A stretch of DNA of 64,000 nt from Persicaria tinctoria. Lineage: Eukaryota > Streptophyta > Magnoliopsida > Caryophyllales > Polygonaceae. The translations under genes and the position numbers were made by a program. The notes beneath the pieces were generated by a model, which did no database searches, was not told the DNA's origin, and was given only the letters and a program-made list of their open reading frames with translations. Location: NCBI GenBank assembly GCA_037127255.1, contig JBANSL010000004.1:19537967-19601966 (forward strand). Reading direction: 5' to 3'. This document shows positions 43,256 through 55,269 of this stretch, piece after piece (position 1 is the stretch's first letter; each line of letters starts with the position of its first letter).

Positions 43256-45840
43256 ATGAATAATGTTATGATTGATGAGTCAATAACATTACAGGGTTTA
43301 AGTGAAAAAGTGCACAACAGATTCAATATAGACAGTGCATTTGAATTAGAATTAAATCATTTACACCCTTTCAAATTCTTGAGAGCTCCGCTTAATGTTG
43401 AATGTGATGCTGATTTGAAAGATATTTTAAGATTGTCCGAACTACATGATGTTAAATTTGTTTTTGAGTTGTGTGTTAGCATTAAAACAGTTAGTGAACA
43501 AGAAGATCAACAGGCATTCTCAGCTGACAGTTTACAGTTGGTAACATGACATCCAAATATAACCAACATTGTCTCACGTGAAAATAGCATGACATTGATC
43601 GGTGACACCAGGATGAAGGGTGTATTGTTAGAAGATACTAGAGATAACATGTATTCTATAAACAGTTATACTACAAGTGATGAAGATTCTGTAGATGAAA
43701 TATGGAGAACATTCTATTCTACAACACACATGAGAGAAACTACACTAGAAGATTGGGATGCTGATAGCTCTACGGTGCCTAGTGTGAATCTGAATTCACA
43801 AAGCTTGATGTGCATAGGCAAAAGCTTTGAATCCAGGAAAGCAGTTAAGAATGCTTTGGGAATCTTGTCAATAACCGAGATATTTGGTTTTCGTGTGGCA
43901 AAAGCAGATATAAAGTATTATAGGGTGCATTGTGTAGATCCTAACTGCAAATGGAAAGTGGATGTCAAAACTTTTGGTCCAACTTGGCATGAGGTTATAG
44001 TATATGTTGACATGCACACCTACACGTGAGATTTCAGAACAAAACACTGCAAACAACCTTCATCTTCTATGATTGCAAGCATCATCGAATCAAGGTGAGA
44101 ATTTTTTTTAAGAAATAGTATTTATATTTAATCTTGCATTTTAATATATTATTTATTCTAATTTGAATATAGTTACAGAGTGTTGACGCTGGATACAAAC
44201 CAGCACAGATAATGGATAAGATGAGAACAGAAAAAAAGATGCCAATTACCTACTAGAGAGCATGGAAGTCATCAAAGATTGCTCACGAAATTGTTAAGGG
44301 GACACCAGAATCAAATTATGTAGATTTACCATCATTTTTCCATATGCTCATGGAGAGAAACAATGAGACTATATCATTATTTTCAACAGACAAAGAAGAC
44401 AGGTTTCAGTACTTGTTCCTCTCCTTTGGATAGTGCATCAGAGCATTCCCCTTCTTAAAGAAGGTATGTCTTGATCAATGTCAGCATAAATTCTGTTTGT
44501 CATTGATTTTCTTAAATTCAATAACATCAGTAATTTTATTTCTTTATATACCAGGTTGTTGTTATTAATGACACATTCCTAACTGGGCAATACACAGGCA
44601 CGCTGCTCGGAGCAGTTGCACAAGATGCAAATAGACATATTTTTCCGCTTGCCTTTGGTATTATTGACTCCGAAAACAACAGCTCTTGGGAATGGTTTAT
44701 GTATCGGCTGCTGCAGGTTATGCCTCCATCAAATGACATAGTGTTTGTCTCTGATAGACATGCTAGCATTTCAAGGAATATATCTTTAGTTTACCTAACA
44801 ACTACATATTGCATATGTATGTGGCACTTGAAACAAAACATCAAAGCGACATTCAGGAAAAAAAACTGGGGAAAATGTTCAAAAAAGCAGCAGAGAGTTA
44901 CACTATCCAAGAGTTCAACAACTACCTTGCACAAATAGAAGCAACCTGTCCAAAACTGACAGAATATCTGGTGTCAATAGGTTTTGATAAATGGGCCAGA
45001 GCACATGCAAAATGTAATAGATACAACATGATGACATCCAACAATGCTGAAAGCTTGAACTCCGTTTTCAAAGGGAAAAAGGATGTTCCCATTGTGGCCC
45101 TTATGGAGTTTGCTAGAGAAAAGCTCACATCATGGTTCAAGGAAAGAAGAGAGAAAACACTAGGAAACCAAGAAAGAATAACTCCTGAAATCCTTAAGGT
45201 GATACGGAAATCACAAGAGCAAGTTGGATTATGCAGAGTAGAAAGGATGAATGTATCACAATTTGAGATCAAAGGTCACGGAGCTGTAGCTATAGTTGAT
45301 CTATCAGCGAGGACATGTACGTGCAGAGTATTTGATGTCGAGAAAATACCGTGTGTACATGCTCTAGCAGCCATTACACACATAAAGGCAAATGTGTCGG
45401 ATTTTGTTGCAAAATTTTACAGCAATGATGCTTGGCGTATGGCATATGCAGAAACAATATATCAAGTACTGAAAGACCTAAATTGGTGTGGTCTGTTGTT
45501 GGAAAGTTTGGTTGACGCAACGAAAAGCTGGGAAAAGAACAAGAATGGCCATTTCAGAGGGCCTCTATTATTCTTGGATGTAAGTATTTTTTTTAAACCT
45601 TTCTTCTAATGTTACCTTAATTTATTTACAATGTACGTACATTATTCTTCATGTCAGCATTCCCCCGCTCCATTATTATACTAATATATGTTTATCGCCT
45701 TGGTGTTGCAGTTGTTTTATATGGATAGGGTGAAACTATTCACAAGCACCACACTCAGAAGAATGAGTCGTTGTTTCCCAGTGTTCGTTGGCCTGAAATA
45801 CAAAATTTTGCGCAAACGATCGAGAAACTGATGATATTAG
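43256..45840 (+). pseudogene. MULE (MuDR-type) transposase
   Basis: Domain order is complete. N-terminal region (43256-43546). MuDR DNA-binding region (43800-44029: GKSFESRKAVKNALGILSIT, CVDPNCKWKVDV). Catalytic MULE domain from 44553 (VVVINDTFLTGQY with the first Asp; FVSDRHASISRNI with the second; SNNAESLNSVF with the Glu). SWIM zinc finger at about 45315 (CTCRVFDVEKIPCVHALAAI). Introns are suggested at 44093-44173 and 44464-44553. It is disabled by TGA 43547, TGA 44027 (in place of a usual Arg/Ser), TAG before RAWK, TAG before CIRAF, and a frameshift in the A-run at about 44860. Confidence 0.92.
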
Positions 45841-46138
45841 TACCGGAGGCTTTGGCCTTGGATTAGTCCAGGCTCGTCAAATTGTTCCTTCCCATCAAGA
45901 CATACTGTCTACATCTTGTCCGCCCACTACTGCACAAAATGATGAAGGCACCAGTCACTCTGCTGATACAGAAAAACAACCACCCCTAGTAGAGGTTTAT
46001 ATGAATTCTTTAAAATAAGTCAATCTAATATTGGTGCAATTTAGCATTTTCTAATATTTACTGGTTATTTTTTATTCTTGTTTTCTATGTGTTGTTATCT
46101 TCTAGAGTTGGATACATTTTTTTGCGCAAAAAACTTAT
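45841..46138. other. possible transposase 3' end or spacer
   Basis: Weakly coding-like (STSCPPTTAQNDEGTSHSAD near 45905-45970) but with no clear frame. It may hold the first exon of the next gene. Confidence 0.3.
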
Positions 46139-48129
46139 GTGCTTGCATCTGCTATATCCGATTTTGTTGAGTGGTCTACAAATGTACCGCCTGAACCACA
46201 ACATGATGACAAGGTGAAAAGACTTCTACATGGGGCAAACCAGCTTCTAGGGATGGAAGATGTAACCCCTGAGCCCGATATAGATGCTGATGACAGGTCT
46301 TATATGAATGACTCTCCAAACACACATTTTACCGACTCTTAAGAAAAATTCTGGTCAGACCCTGCTTTCTTAGATTGCATTACTCAGATTGAAATGGCGT
46401 ATCAGAATAAGCAAAAATTAAAATCAAACATCAAAGTAGATGGGGAGTTTTCCTTTGATATATTTCTAAATGATCCTCCTTTTAAGAAAGATAAAGGGAC
46501 ATTGCAGAACATTGGAGATGCAAACAACATTACGAATGAACCAAACCGAGCTCCTCCAGGCGGCCGTGGTCATCCGCCAATACACCAGGATGTTCAAGCT
46601 AAAACTGCAGACACATTATGCACAACTCCAAATCACCTACCCACTCAATTCGAAACTGATATTCCACCTGGGAACCATTTGCGAGGTAGAAGAAAATGCA
46701 AGTCCCCTGCTACATTGCCACCACGGAGATCCCCACGTGTCAACGTAGCTGATGTGAATGCTGCAGAACAACTGAATGACATAAAGAGAGAAGAAGCTGC
46801 AAGGAGAGCACATAAACCTTCTGCATCTTTGAGAAGCCCTTATTATTCACGTGTTGTTGATTTTAATGATCCTATCTCTGAAATTGAGCGCACTGTTTCA
46901 GCCTATTTAGCAATGAAAACAACTCAAAGCACGTAAGTTCATTTTAATCTTAATTTACTTAGTGTATGTTCAGTTATAGGTAAAAGATTATTTCTACTTA
47001 ATCCATCTTCATAATGATTCGATTTCCAGGGAAGTTTTATTTAAACACAAGTCTGTTGAAATTGCAAGGACAGACATGGGTACACTTGAAGATGCAACCC
47101 ACTTGTCTAGTGTCATTATTGATGCATGGACAGCTGTCCTCAACCACAAGGAACAGTATAAAAGTTCTCAATCACCAGCAAGACTATTTGTCAATATCAA
47201 CAAATCTGTAATATCTTTACAAGTTCATCCTTCAATTACACTCCATTGTTATCTCATTACTACAATGGGTCTGTTTTTTTTTTACTAATTTCTATTCTTG
47301 ATCCAGTTTAATGTGGAGAGTGTATCATTAGGAGCTTGTGATGAACAGTTTAAGAGGTTTATCCTCCACCTTGATACTATATTGTCTTTTTTCACCACAC
47401 ATTTCGTTCAGAGATGTAGACATGGTAGTCCCTCGCAATCACCTGAATAATGTTCTCAAAATACTGAATTTGAAATCAAAGTTAATAAGCTCAATCCCTA
47501 ATGTGTATCTGTTTTATATTATGTTGATTAGATTGTATTTGGGGTTCAACGAGAAGTGTTTTATGTGATGGTTGTCTTCAACTTTAAAAACAAAGTTGTC
47601 CAGATCGTTGATATCACCCCATCTTGCACTGATGCACAACTTGCAGCTTCGCATCATCCTTCGAATGTTTGGTAAGTTTTATTAATGATATCTACTATGG
47701 ATTTACTTGTATTAAATTCATTTAAATATCACATCAGATTACAATTAAAATTACATGCTTTATAATTCAATCCATGCAGAGGGGTATGTTGATTGCTTAT
47801 CTAACAGACAAGGGGCTTAGAGCAAATGCATAAGTAGTGTCAACTGCAGCAACATCAAATGTCCCCATCCCATGGGCTGGAGAAGAAAAAGTTGTGCATT
47901 CTGGGGTATGCCTCATGCGTCACATGGAGACCTTCTTTGGGACAGAGAGAGCGTACAAGTGTGGATTGGAAAGGGCAATTTCAAGAATATCTCAAAGCTA
48001 TGGGTGAAGTATGTAACAGATATTGTGTGCTCAGAGTTGAATGAAGTGAACACAGAAGTTGTGAAGGCAGCGAAATCCCATGCAAAAATGACTTCAAAGG
48101 GGATTCAGGGCCAGTTAAATCTTGGTTGA
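46139..48129 (+). pseudogene. Ulp1-like (C48) protease gene A
   Basis: Exons 46139-46342 and 46394-46935 give an acidic leader and PPRRSPRVN, LRSPYYSRVVDF. After an intron (donor CACGTAAGT, acceptor TTTCCAG), 47030-47210 encodes RTDMGTLEDATHLSS and VIIDAWTAVLNHKEQYKS, the region that precedes C48 proteases in plant MULEs. Next come GACDEQFKRFILHLDTI (47330) and a core strand REVFYVMVVFNFKNKVVQIV (47550), where the catalytic His is missing. The active-site block at about 47900 reads HSGVCLMRHMETFFGTE: the family pattern is DCGVF.MRHME, so Cys is Ser here. A frame change follows it. The gene is inactive as a protease. Confidence 0.82.
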
Positions 48130-48792
48130 ACAACTACAAGGCAATTTCATGTTTTTTTTTCAAACAATGGAATGTATTTGGGTGTAGATAGTTGTGTACT
48201 CTGATTCTAAACAGTTTTCTCGTAAACATTAAGACAGTTGTTTTCCCTGTGGTTTTAAGGTGGATATAATATTTGTCAAGATGCATACAACTATAACTGC
48301 TTCTGAACAGTTGTGTGTTCTTTTCTATATGTCAGCACAATTCTCTACCCTCGGTAATCAAATATGTGATTTGTGTTTATAACTGGTCTATTTTATTCAT
48401 ACAGTTGATTTGGTGACATCCATTTGTTTGTTGTACAAATATAAACTATTGTTTAGCAAAACTAAGATGATGTTGAGCAAATTACCAATAACACAAAACC
48501 TTAGTTAAACAGTGTCAGCACTACTTTTACCAAAACAATCCACAAACTAATCAATGTGTCCGCAGTATCACAAGAGATAGACGTAAAACTTCAGTAACAC
48601 TTTATAATATCAAATATGAGGTGGGAAATTACAAAATAATTATATGATTATTATGATATTAATATGTTGCATCATATCATTAGCATGGAACACATAGAAA
48701 CTAAAAAAACAAAAAAAATACGTTCAACATATAAATAAGTTCCAATATTATCAATTATTAATATAGGAGAACTACAGTCCTAAGAAGTCATC
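48130..48792. other. spacer, no gene seen
   Basis: AT-rich with no supported frame. It carries isolated words of the MULE repeats (GTGTCAGCACTACTTTTACC at 48509, GTTGAGCAAATTACCAATA at 48472). Confidence 0.5.
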
Positions 48793-49720
48793 AATCTTCT
48801 TCCTCCTTTCTTTCTGCATCTAAAACATCTTTAACGCACTCCATGAGATTGTTCTTTGCCTCTTCAAACATCTGTCTTTGTTTGCCCAGTTCTTCTTCCA
48901 TCTATATAAAAGATAAAATACAAGACTGAATACAGTATGGAAAAATAATTACGGATAAAACTTCAAATATCACCTTTGATAGTGCTTCACCGTCTTCATC
49001 TTTGGATGCAATCCGAATGTGATGTTCAGTTGTTATTATTGATCTTTGTAACTCCTCATATAATGTATAATGAACCACAACGGCTTCCACCAACTGGGCT
49101 CTGCGAGCAGAGGTGGCAATCGGGCGGGTCAGATCGGGTTCGGTTAGTCGTGTTTCGGGTTATTCGGGTTTCGGGTAATTTGGGTTTCGGGTCATTCGAT
49201 TTCGGATAATGTCTAATAATTTGGTCATTTGGTTGGGTTGGGTTCGGGTTTCGGTTGTATCGGGTTTCGGTTGTCTCGGGTTTCAGTTATTTCAATATTC
49301 ATTTTGAAAAATTTACTAGAATGTATCTTAAAGTTCGGGTTATATCGGGTTTCGGTTGTAACGGGTTCGGGTCTTAATGGGTTTCGGTTGAATCGGGTTC
49401 GGTTCATTCGGATTTGGGTGAGTTTCGGTTATCGGTTATTCGGATTTCGGGTCCAAAATGGGTCGGGTTGATCGGTGTTTAAAACAATCGGTTCCGGGTC
49501 GACCAGGTCGGGTTTTCGGGTTCGGGTCGGGTTTTGCCTGCTCTATCTGTGAGCCTATTTGTTAGTCTCGCATGCCTCATCAACTAGATTCATGTGATAC
49601 CCGCGGTAAACAACACCATCAATTGACGGAAACTTGTGCAAAACCCAACACTGTCTCCATAGTTCATCTTTTTGGAGAGGGATGTGTTAGTAGTGTGATT
49701 AAAAGTTCTGGTATACTGAT
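48793..49720 (-). pseudogene. small coiled-coil protein gene, split by a MITE
   Basis: Read on the minus strand. First part before the MITE (about 49690-49554): RQCWVLHKFPSIDGVVYRGY then HMNLVDEACETN. After the MITE (49099-48976): QLVEAVVVHYTLYEELQRSI and IRIASKDEDGEALSK, then donor AAAG|GTGATA. The last exon 48902-48793 after TATATAG encodes MEEELGKQRQMFEEAKNNL, then DAERKEEED and a stop. The last exon is strongly helical and acidic, a likely coiled coil. I recognise no family. The start codon is not certain. Confidence 0.6.
49100..49553. mobile_element. hAT-type MITE rich in TCGGGTT
   Basis: The element is 49108-49545 (438 bp). Its ends are CAGAGGTGGCAATC and, in complement, TAGAGCAGGCAAAAC, the common hAT end (C/T)AGAG..GGCAA. 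It is flanked by 8-bp duplications TCTGCGAG (49100-49107) and TCTGTGAG (49546-49553), one mismatch. The interior is degenerate TCGGGTTTCGGG repeats; the open frames across it (for example on the minus strand 49407-49225) are repeats, not genes. Confidence 0.85.
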
Positions 49721-49799
49721 TTTTGTTAAAATCAGTTTTCAGACACCAATGGACAACAAAGAATTATTTATGGATATATATAGGCAATAATTAGACAGT

Positions 49800-50480
49800 T
49801 TTCTTTCTTGTAACAGTTATTTGGGTTGGTTCATTAAAGAGTAACTATAAGAAAAACTGTAAAAAACTGTAAAACTATAAATTGAAAACGGATTACAGTT
49901 ATTTGAGTTACAGTTATCCTTGTTGGACATTAACCAGCTCGTGTCAGCACTACTTTCGACCTTATCCACCTAGTGTCACCACAAAAAATTCAGAAATAGA
50001 AATCAGACAAAATATAAGGATAGTGTCACCAATTCTTCCAACTACTCTAACCAACAATGTAACAAAAGACTTTGGACCCTTGCCAACTCGTGCAACAACA
50101 TACACTTCAAAATAACAAAAAAATACAAGCCTAGGGTCACAAGTAATTGTACCTAATATCAGTGTCAACACTACATTGGGACTTACCCAACTAGTGTCAA
50201 CACATGAGCTTCAATAACAGAAAATATCAACCCATACACTTCAATAGCAGAAACCACCAATATGATCACCTAGTGTCACAACAAATGTCCTACTTAAACA
50301 TCAAAGATTACTATGATTTGAATTGAAATCAGAAACAAATATGATCAAGAACAAACTTCATTCATAAAATATATATTAGGTTACATTCAGTACCACAAAA
50401 AGTTACAGAATACACTGATATCATACAATGGAAATCAGATACAACAAGGTAATAAATGATAAATACTTAGATTTTCCAAT
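49800..50480. repeat. GTGTCACCAC-type repeats, no gene
   Basis: Between 49930 and 50290 words such as CAGTGTCAACACTAC, CTAGTGTCACCAC and ACACTTCAAAATAAC recur at irregular spacing. They belong to the family arrayed at 52180-53060. Confidence 0.6.
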
Positions 50481-50481
50481 A

Positions 50482-51124
50482 GATCTACAACTAGATTTCT
50501 GACCGACCAAGAGGACAATTGCTTTGAACTCTAAGCCAAGATCGCAAACTACTTGGATGGAAGAAATGTTCACATGGCGTTTCAAGAACGGGATTTGATG
50601 CCAACATCGGAAGCAGACATATTGTACATTCGTCTTCATCAAGATCAATGTGATATCTCCCTTAATCCGTCAACCTCCATATGCTCTGGAGGTGCTAGAT
50701 GATCTAGTTGGTCAACCTCCATATGAATGTCATCTTTTATGTCGGATTCAGAGCTTGAATCAAACGAAGAGTCAGCAAAGAAATGTACATTGACAGTGAT
50801 GTTCGGGCACAGACCATACCCAACAAAATCAGCGTCAGCCGGAAACGAACTTCTAGTGTATTCCATTAGAAGCCGATTGGCTAACTGGCTTCTAACCACA
50901 CCAGTGACTCCCGCATCATGTAACACTTCGTTGCAGCGGGCTAAACTCATTGGCATGCCAATCCAAGCCGAACCATGATAAAATGTTAAAGGAACGCTGT
51001 CAGAATGGATGGACACGACAAGTTGACTTGTTCCACACCAGTATGACTCAGTTGTTGATATTTCCACTTCATAAGTACCAACATTGTAGTCATAATTTAC
51101 TTCAGTATAAGTTGGAAATGCCAT
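50482..51124 (-). pseudogene. RING-H2 protein gene 1 in the MULE
   Basis: ATG at 51124 opens a 159-codon frame. An N-terminal region is shared with gene 2 (SQLVVSIHSDSVPLTF, GVTGVVRSQLANRLLMEYTR). It is followed by an acidic Ser/Asp stretch, with a stop at 50645. In another frame, from about 50641, it continues DEDECTICLLPMLASNP, TPCEHFFHPSSL and SNCPLGRSEI. This is a RING-H2 finger with C-x2-C and C-x-H-x2-H kept but two later Cys replaced (Ser in PSSL, Gly in CPLGR). RING fingers act as ubiquitin E3 ligases; the frameshift and missing zinc ligands predict loss of that activity. Confidence 0.75.
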
Positions 51125-52140
51125 TGAAAGAGAGAAAACCTACACAGACAAAATCAAGATACACTCATATATTAGACAATCACTGAAAAATAAAACATTA
51201 CAGCGATATTAATAGGAAATAAACATTTTAGAAACACAAAGAAAGATAAAATATCTGAAAAACTGGATCAACCCTAACTGGTAACTTTTATTTACAGCAA
51301 GAAAAAAACAACACCCACAGAAAATAATGCAATACGAACTAAGCAAGACAAACAACAATATATATATATATATGGGTTTTAATAGACTGAAAGGTAAGGG
51401 AAAGATAAACGAAAATCACAAAATACAACAATAAAAAATTTGCTGAAACAATACATCAAAATAACCGATCACGTTTTTTTTTTCAGAGGAAGGAAACAGA
51501 AAGGCATACATACCAGAACCGGAATGGCACCTTGAGAAGAGAAAATCTTAATGAGAACGAGAGTGGATGAAGATGAACAACTGGAGGCAGATGAAAAGAC
51601 TTGCAAACAATCTGAACAACGTTCAAGCAACGTATAAATAAACGAGAAATGGGTCGGGCCTCTCTAAACTAAGCCCAACAACTATGTTGAAGGCAATTTA
51701 AAAAATCTAAACATTTGTGCAAAAATAATCTATTGATAAGCAAAAAATAAGATCATGTTTAGCAAATTTTCACCAATCGCCGGTGTTGTGAAATTTTAAT
51801 CTAATGATGAGCAAAAATAATACCATGACGGGCAAACAAAATTATTGGAAAAGTATAAAATTATATTGACAAAAAATATAATCATGATGAGAATATTTCA
51901 AAAGGATCGATTGTTGTGCAACTAAAAACTACTATTGAGCAAAAATAATGTGATGTTGAGCAAAATTACACCAATCCCCCCACATATTGTGCAACTTTAT
52001 TCTATCATTGAGAAAAATAAGACCATTTTGTGTAATACTCTATTGAGAAACTATAAAATTATATTGAGAAAGAAAATAGAATCATATTGGGCAAAACTTC
52101 ACAAGTCTCAAGTGTGATGCAAAAATAACCTATTGTTGAG
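51125..52140. other. promoter-side spacer of RING-1 with GTTGAGCAAA repeats
   Basis: 51125-51660 is probably the 5' region and intron of RING-1. An acceptor/donor pair cannot be fixed. From about 51710, AAGATCATGTTTAGCAAATT and GTTGTGCAACT words of the 199-bp repeat family appear. No gene is seen. Confidence 0.45.
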
Positions 52141-52179
52141 CAAATATAAATGTCACAACATAAACTTCAAAATCATAGA

Positions 52180-53060
52180 ATACAAGACTGGTGTCACCAA
52201 TAGTTGTAACTAATTTCAGTGTCAGCAGTACTTTGGTCCTCAACCACACAGTGTCACCACGTCTGGTGTCAACACTGTTTGTAACTACTAGCAGTGTCAA
52301 CACTACTTTGGGTATCAACCACCTAGTGTCCCCACATACACTTCAATATCAGAAAACAACCAACTGGCCGGTGACACCACTACTTCAAACTAATATAACC
52401 AACAATGTCAACAATACTATGTGCATTAAACACTTCTTGCCACCCCATACACTTCAAAATCAAAAAATACGACGTTCGTATCACCACTACATGTAAATAA
52501 TATCATTGTCACCAATACTTTGCATCTCAACCACATAGTGTCACCACATACACTATAAAAACAAAAATATACAAGTCTAGTTTTACCACTGTTTGTAACT
52601 AGTATCAGTGTCAGCACTACTTTGGGTCTAAACCACCTAGTGTCACCGCATAAACTTCAATATCAGAAACCATCAAACCGGTGACACCACTACTTCAAAC
52701 TAATATAACCAACAATGTCAACAATAATATGGGCATTAAACACCTCTTGCCACCACATAGACTTCAATATCAAAAAAAAAAAAACCAGTGTCACCACTAA
52801 TTGTAACTGATATCACTGTCAGCACTACTTTGGACAACAACCACATAGTGTCACCACATACAATGCAAAATCAAAAAATACAAGTATGGTGTCACCATTA
52901 CTTCAAACTAATCGGACAAAAAATGTCAACAATACTTTGGGCATTAAAAACCTCTTTCCACCACATACACTTCAACATCAAAAAATACTAGGCCACTGTC
53001 ACCACTACTTGTAACTGATATCAGTGTCAGCACTATTTTGGGATGCACAACCGTGCAGGA
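52180..53060. repeat. minisatellite with about 105-bp unit (GTGTCACCACATACACTTC)
   Basis: The anchor AGTGTCACCACATACACTTC or its variant CTTGCCACCACATACACTTC occurs near 52249, 52324, 52437, 52537, 52638, 52747, 52845 and 52955. Spacings alternate between about 100 and 110 bp, so two unit types alternate. Flanking words are CAGTGTCAGCACTACTTTGG, CTTCAAACTAATATAACC and AACAATGTCAACAATAC. Frames on both strands are by-products. Confidence 0.85.
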
Positions 53061-53429
53061 TTTTGGGAAAAATAAGTTTTATATGTCTTTCAAATCCACA
53101 CAGGATATATGAGCAAATTCATCAAAGTTCAGATGGTCTTTTTTTGTCAAATAAAACACAATATCATACTCACACATCAGGAAAAATATGATATAATGGA
53201 GATCACAAACAAATATAATAGTACACAAATTTCATTAATATTATGCATTTACATACACCAAGTACTGCAAATAGTTACAAAATACACTGGTATGATTTTA
53301 ATGGAAATCAGACAAAAAATATTGCTAGACACAAAATTCCATTCATACCATACATTTCCTTAAATTATCTCCCGTAAAATAGGTGCAACTACACTGTCTT
53401 TTCCCAACAGATATACATTAGACCTATGG

Positions 53430-55252
53430 CTAAAAACCTGATCGACAAAGTGGACAAATGGGTTGAATTGAAACCCACTCTAGGAGACACTCTTTGTGGA
53501 AGGAATGGTCACATGGTGTGCGAATGACAGGCATTGATGGCAACATCACATCAAGACATATTGTGAATTTATCCCAATCCCGTTCCAGATGATCTATCTC
53601 TTGTAAATTGCCATTTTGTTCTGCATTTGCTGGAGGAGCTGGTGGATCCACATCCATTTCAGAGTCAGAGCTCATATCATATTCAGAGCTTGAATCAAAG
53701 CTTATCTCTAAATCAGGGTCGTCAATGAAATGTACATCCATAATCAGGTCTGGGCAGAGACTGACGTGCTCGGACCCGGGCTCGAGCAAGAGGACCGGCG
53801 ACGAGAGTTCCGAGAAGTCGGGAAGTTGTTGGCAGTTCTGGAGCTGCAGATCAGTCGGCAAAGAATTCCAATTTCCCGTCGATTGGGTAGGCTTCTGGAA
53901 ACTTGCGAGTACTACTTTTGTAGATCTTGAAGTCGCGGTAGCGGATTGGGGCAGATCTTGTCAATCGGGTGTCAGACGAAGCGGGAAATCGAGTTTTACC
54001 GAGACGTCGCCTGTGCAGAGACGATTCCGAAATTGGGTTCGTTTGAGAGGTATTGAGGGCTGTTTTGGGAGTGACGTTTTGGGTATGATTGAGGGTGATA
54101 ATGGGGCTGTGGAAGGCCTTAGAATGGTGGTAAAGAAGGGAATGGGGGTTGAGGGATATGTGATGCAAGATAGCTCTCGGCCTCGCACTCCGAGCTCTCT
54201 CCAACACTCGATCTTAGACACTCTCGGTCTCGCACTCCGAGTGTTTCAGACCCTTTGATTCCGTCGTCTCTCACTAAGGAATCGCTCTTAGCATCTCACC
54301 AAGAGGGTTTATCCGACATCTCACCAAGATAGTTTTGTTTCTTAACCCGAAACGAAGGAAGCACAAGCTCAGATTTTTCTCAAATTCAACTTATCTTCAA
54401 ATCAGTTATTACAACCCTTTATATAGGAAAAATATTGAATCTATGAAAAACAAAAGAAATTAAATAAATTGATAAACTAATGACGGATAATACGAAAGTG
54501 TTTCCGAGATTTATGACGAAAAGATGGACAACCATAATGGGGGGAAAACGAATGGTCTTGGTTGCCATCAAAGGGATGGAAGGTCGGGAATCCCTAAAGC
54601 CCCGTCATTTAATCCGACCTTATTGAATTCATTCCGTCTTCATTTATTGCATTTCCGACAAGCTGCCTGATTTTCGGACTGATCCAAAGATCCTAAATTT
54701 CGGCCATATTCCAATCTGAATTGACGACTGCATCCTTCAATAAAGTTGTAGCCGCTTAAAATATCTTTCCAACAAGTGCTCATCGGATTCAATCGGAATT
54801 TTATACAGCCAGAACGAGCCAAAATACCGAGGTGTCGCCAAATAGTCTTCACAAATGAAAGTTGATATTCTGCTCTGAAGAAAAACCTTTGTAGAAAAAA
54901 AGATGCAAGCTCAAGGGCAACTACGATCACATCAGAGACCATATTCAATGAACTCAGCGTCACCCGCAAACCAACTGCGAGTATAATCCATTAACATCAG
55001 GTTGGCGAGTTGAGTTCGAACCACACTAGTGACCCCTGCTTCATTTAACACATGATCACATTGTGCAAAAGTCATTGGCAACCCATCCCAATCAGAGAAA
55101 TGATCCAGGAACACCTCGGGGAGGGAATCAGAATGAATAGACACGTGCAGTTGGCTGGGTCCATACACAGGCGTCTCCCTTGGTGTGATAACAACTTCAA
55201 AAGAGCCGACGATGTAATGGTACAACATTTGGGTTACAGTTGGAAGTGCCAT
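53430..55252 (-). pseudogene. RING-H2 protein gene 2, interrupted by a solo LTR
   Basis: ATG at 55252 opens the same N-terminal region as gene 1 (SQLHVSIHSDSLPEVF, GVTSVVRTQLANLMLMDYTR) down to about 54940. After the inserted LTR the frame resumes at 53756 with DVHFIDDPDLEISFDSSSEY, then an acidic linker, then WDKFTICLDVM, TPCDHSFHKECLLEWV and PICPLCRSGF. With one GAGAC copy removed the two halves are in phase. The RING has C-x-H-x2-H-x2-C and C-x2-C, but the first Cys of the usual C-x2-C pair is Phe (FTIC). The gene is a tandem duplicate of RING-1 about 2.4 kb away, same strand. Confidence 0.8.
53757..54939 (-). mobile_element. solo LTR inside RING gene 2
   Basis: The element is 53762-54934 (1173 bp), flanked by GAGAC at 53757-53761 and 54935-54939. 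On the minus strand it starts TGATGTGATCG and ends CACGTCA, so it has TG...CA ends. It carries TATATAAAGGG at about 54420 and repeated CTTGGTGAGATG and CTCGGAGTGCGAG words typical of an R/U5 region. The frames within it, including a 216-codon frame on the plus strand from 53608, do not match any protein. No internal retrotransposon sequence remains. Confidence 0.88.
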
Positions 55253-55269
55253 CTAAGGATAGAAAACAT

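Noticed and set aside
49115..49545. Possible interstitial telomeric DNA (TCGGGTT repeats)
   Set aside because: The plant telomere unit is TTTAGGG; the repeats here are irregular TCGGGTTTCGG and lie exactly between hAT ends and an 8-bp duplication.
52180..53060. CRISPR-like regular repeats
   Set aside because: Units of about 105 bp are diverged along their length without unique spacers, and the DNA is eukaryotic; this is a minisatellite.
53608..54258. 216-codon open frame on the plus strand
   Set aside because: It runs from the antisense of the RING-2 linker into the solo LTR, so it crosses an insertion border and matches no family.
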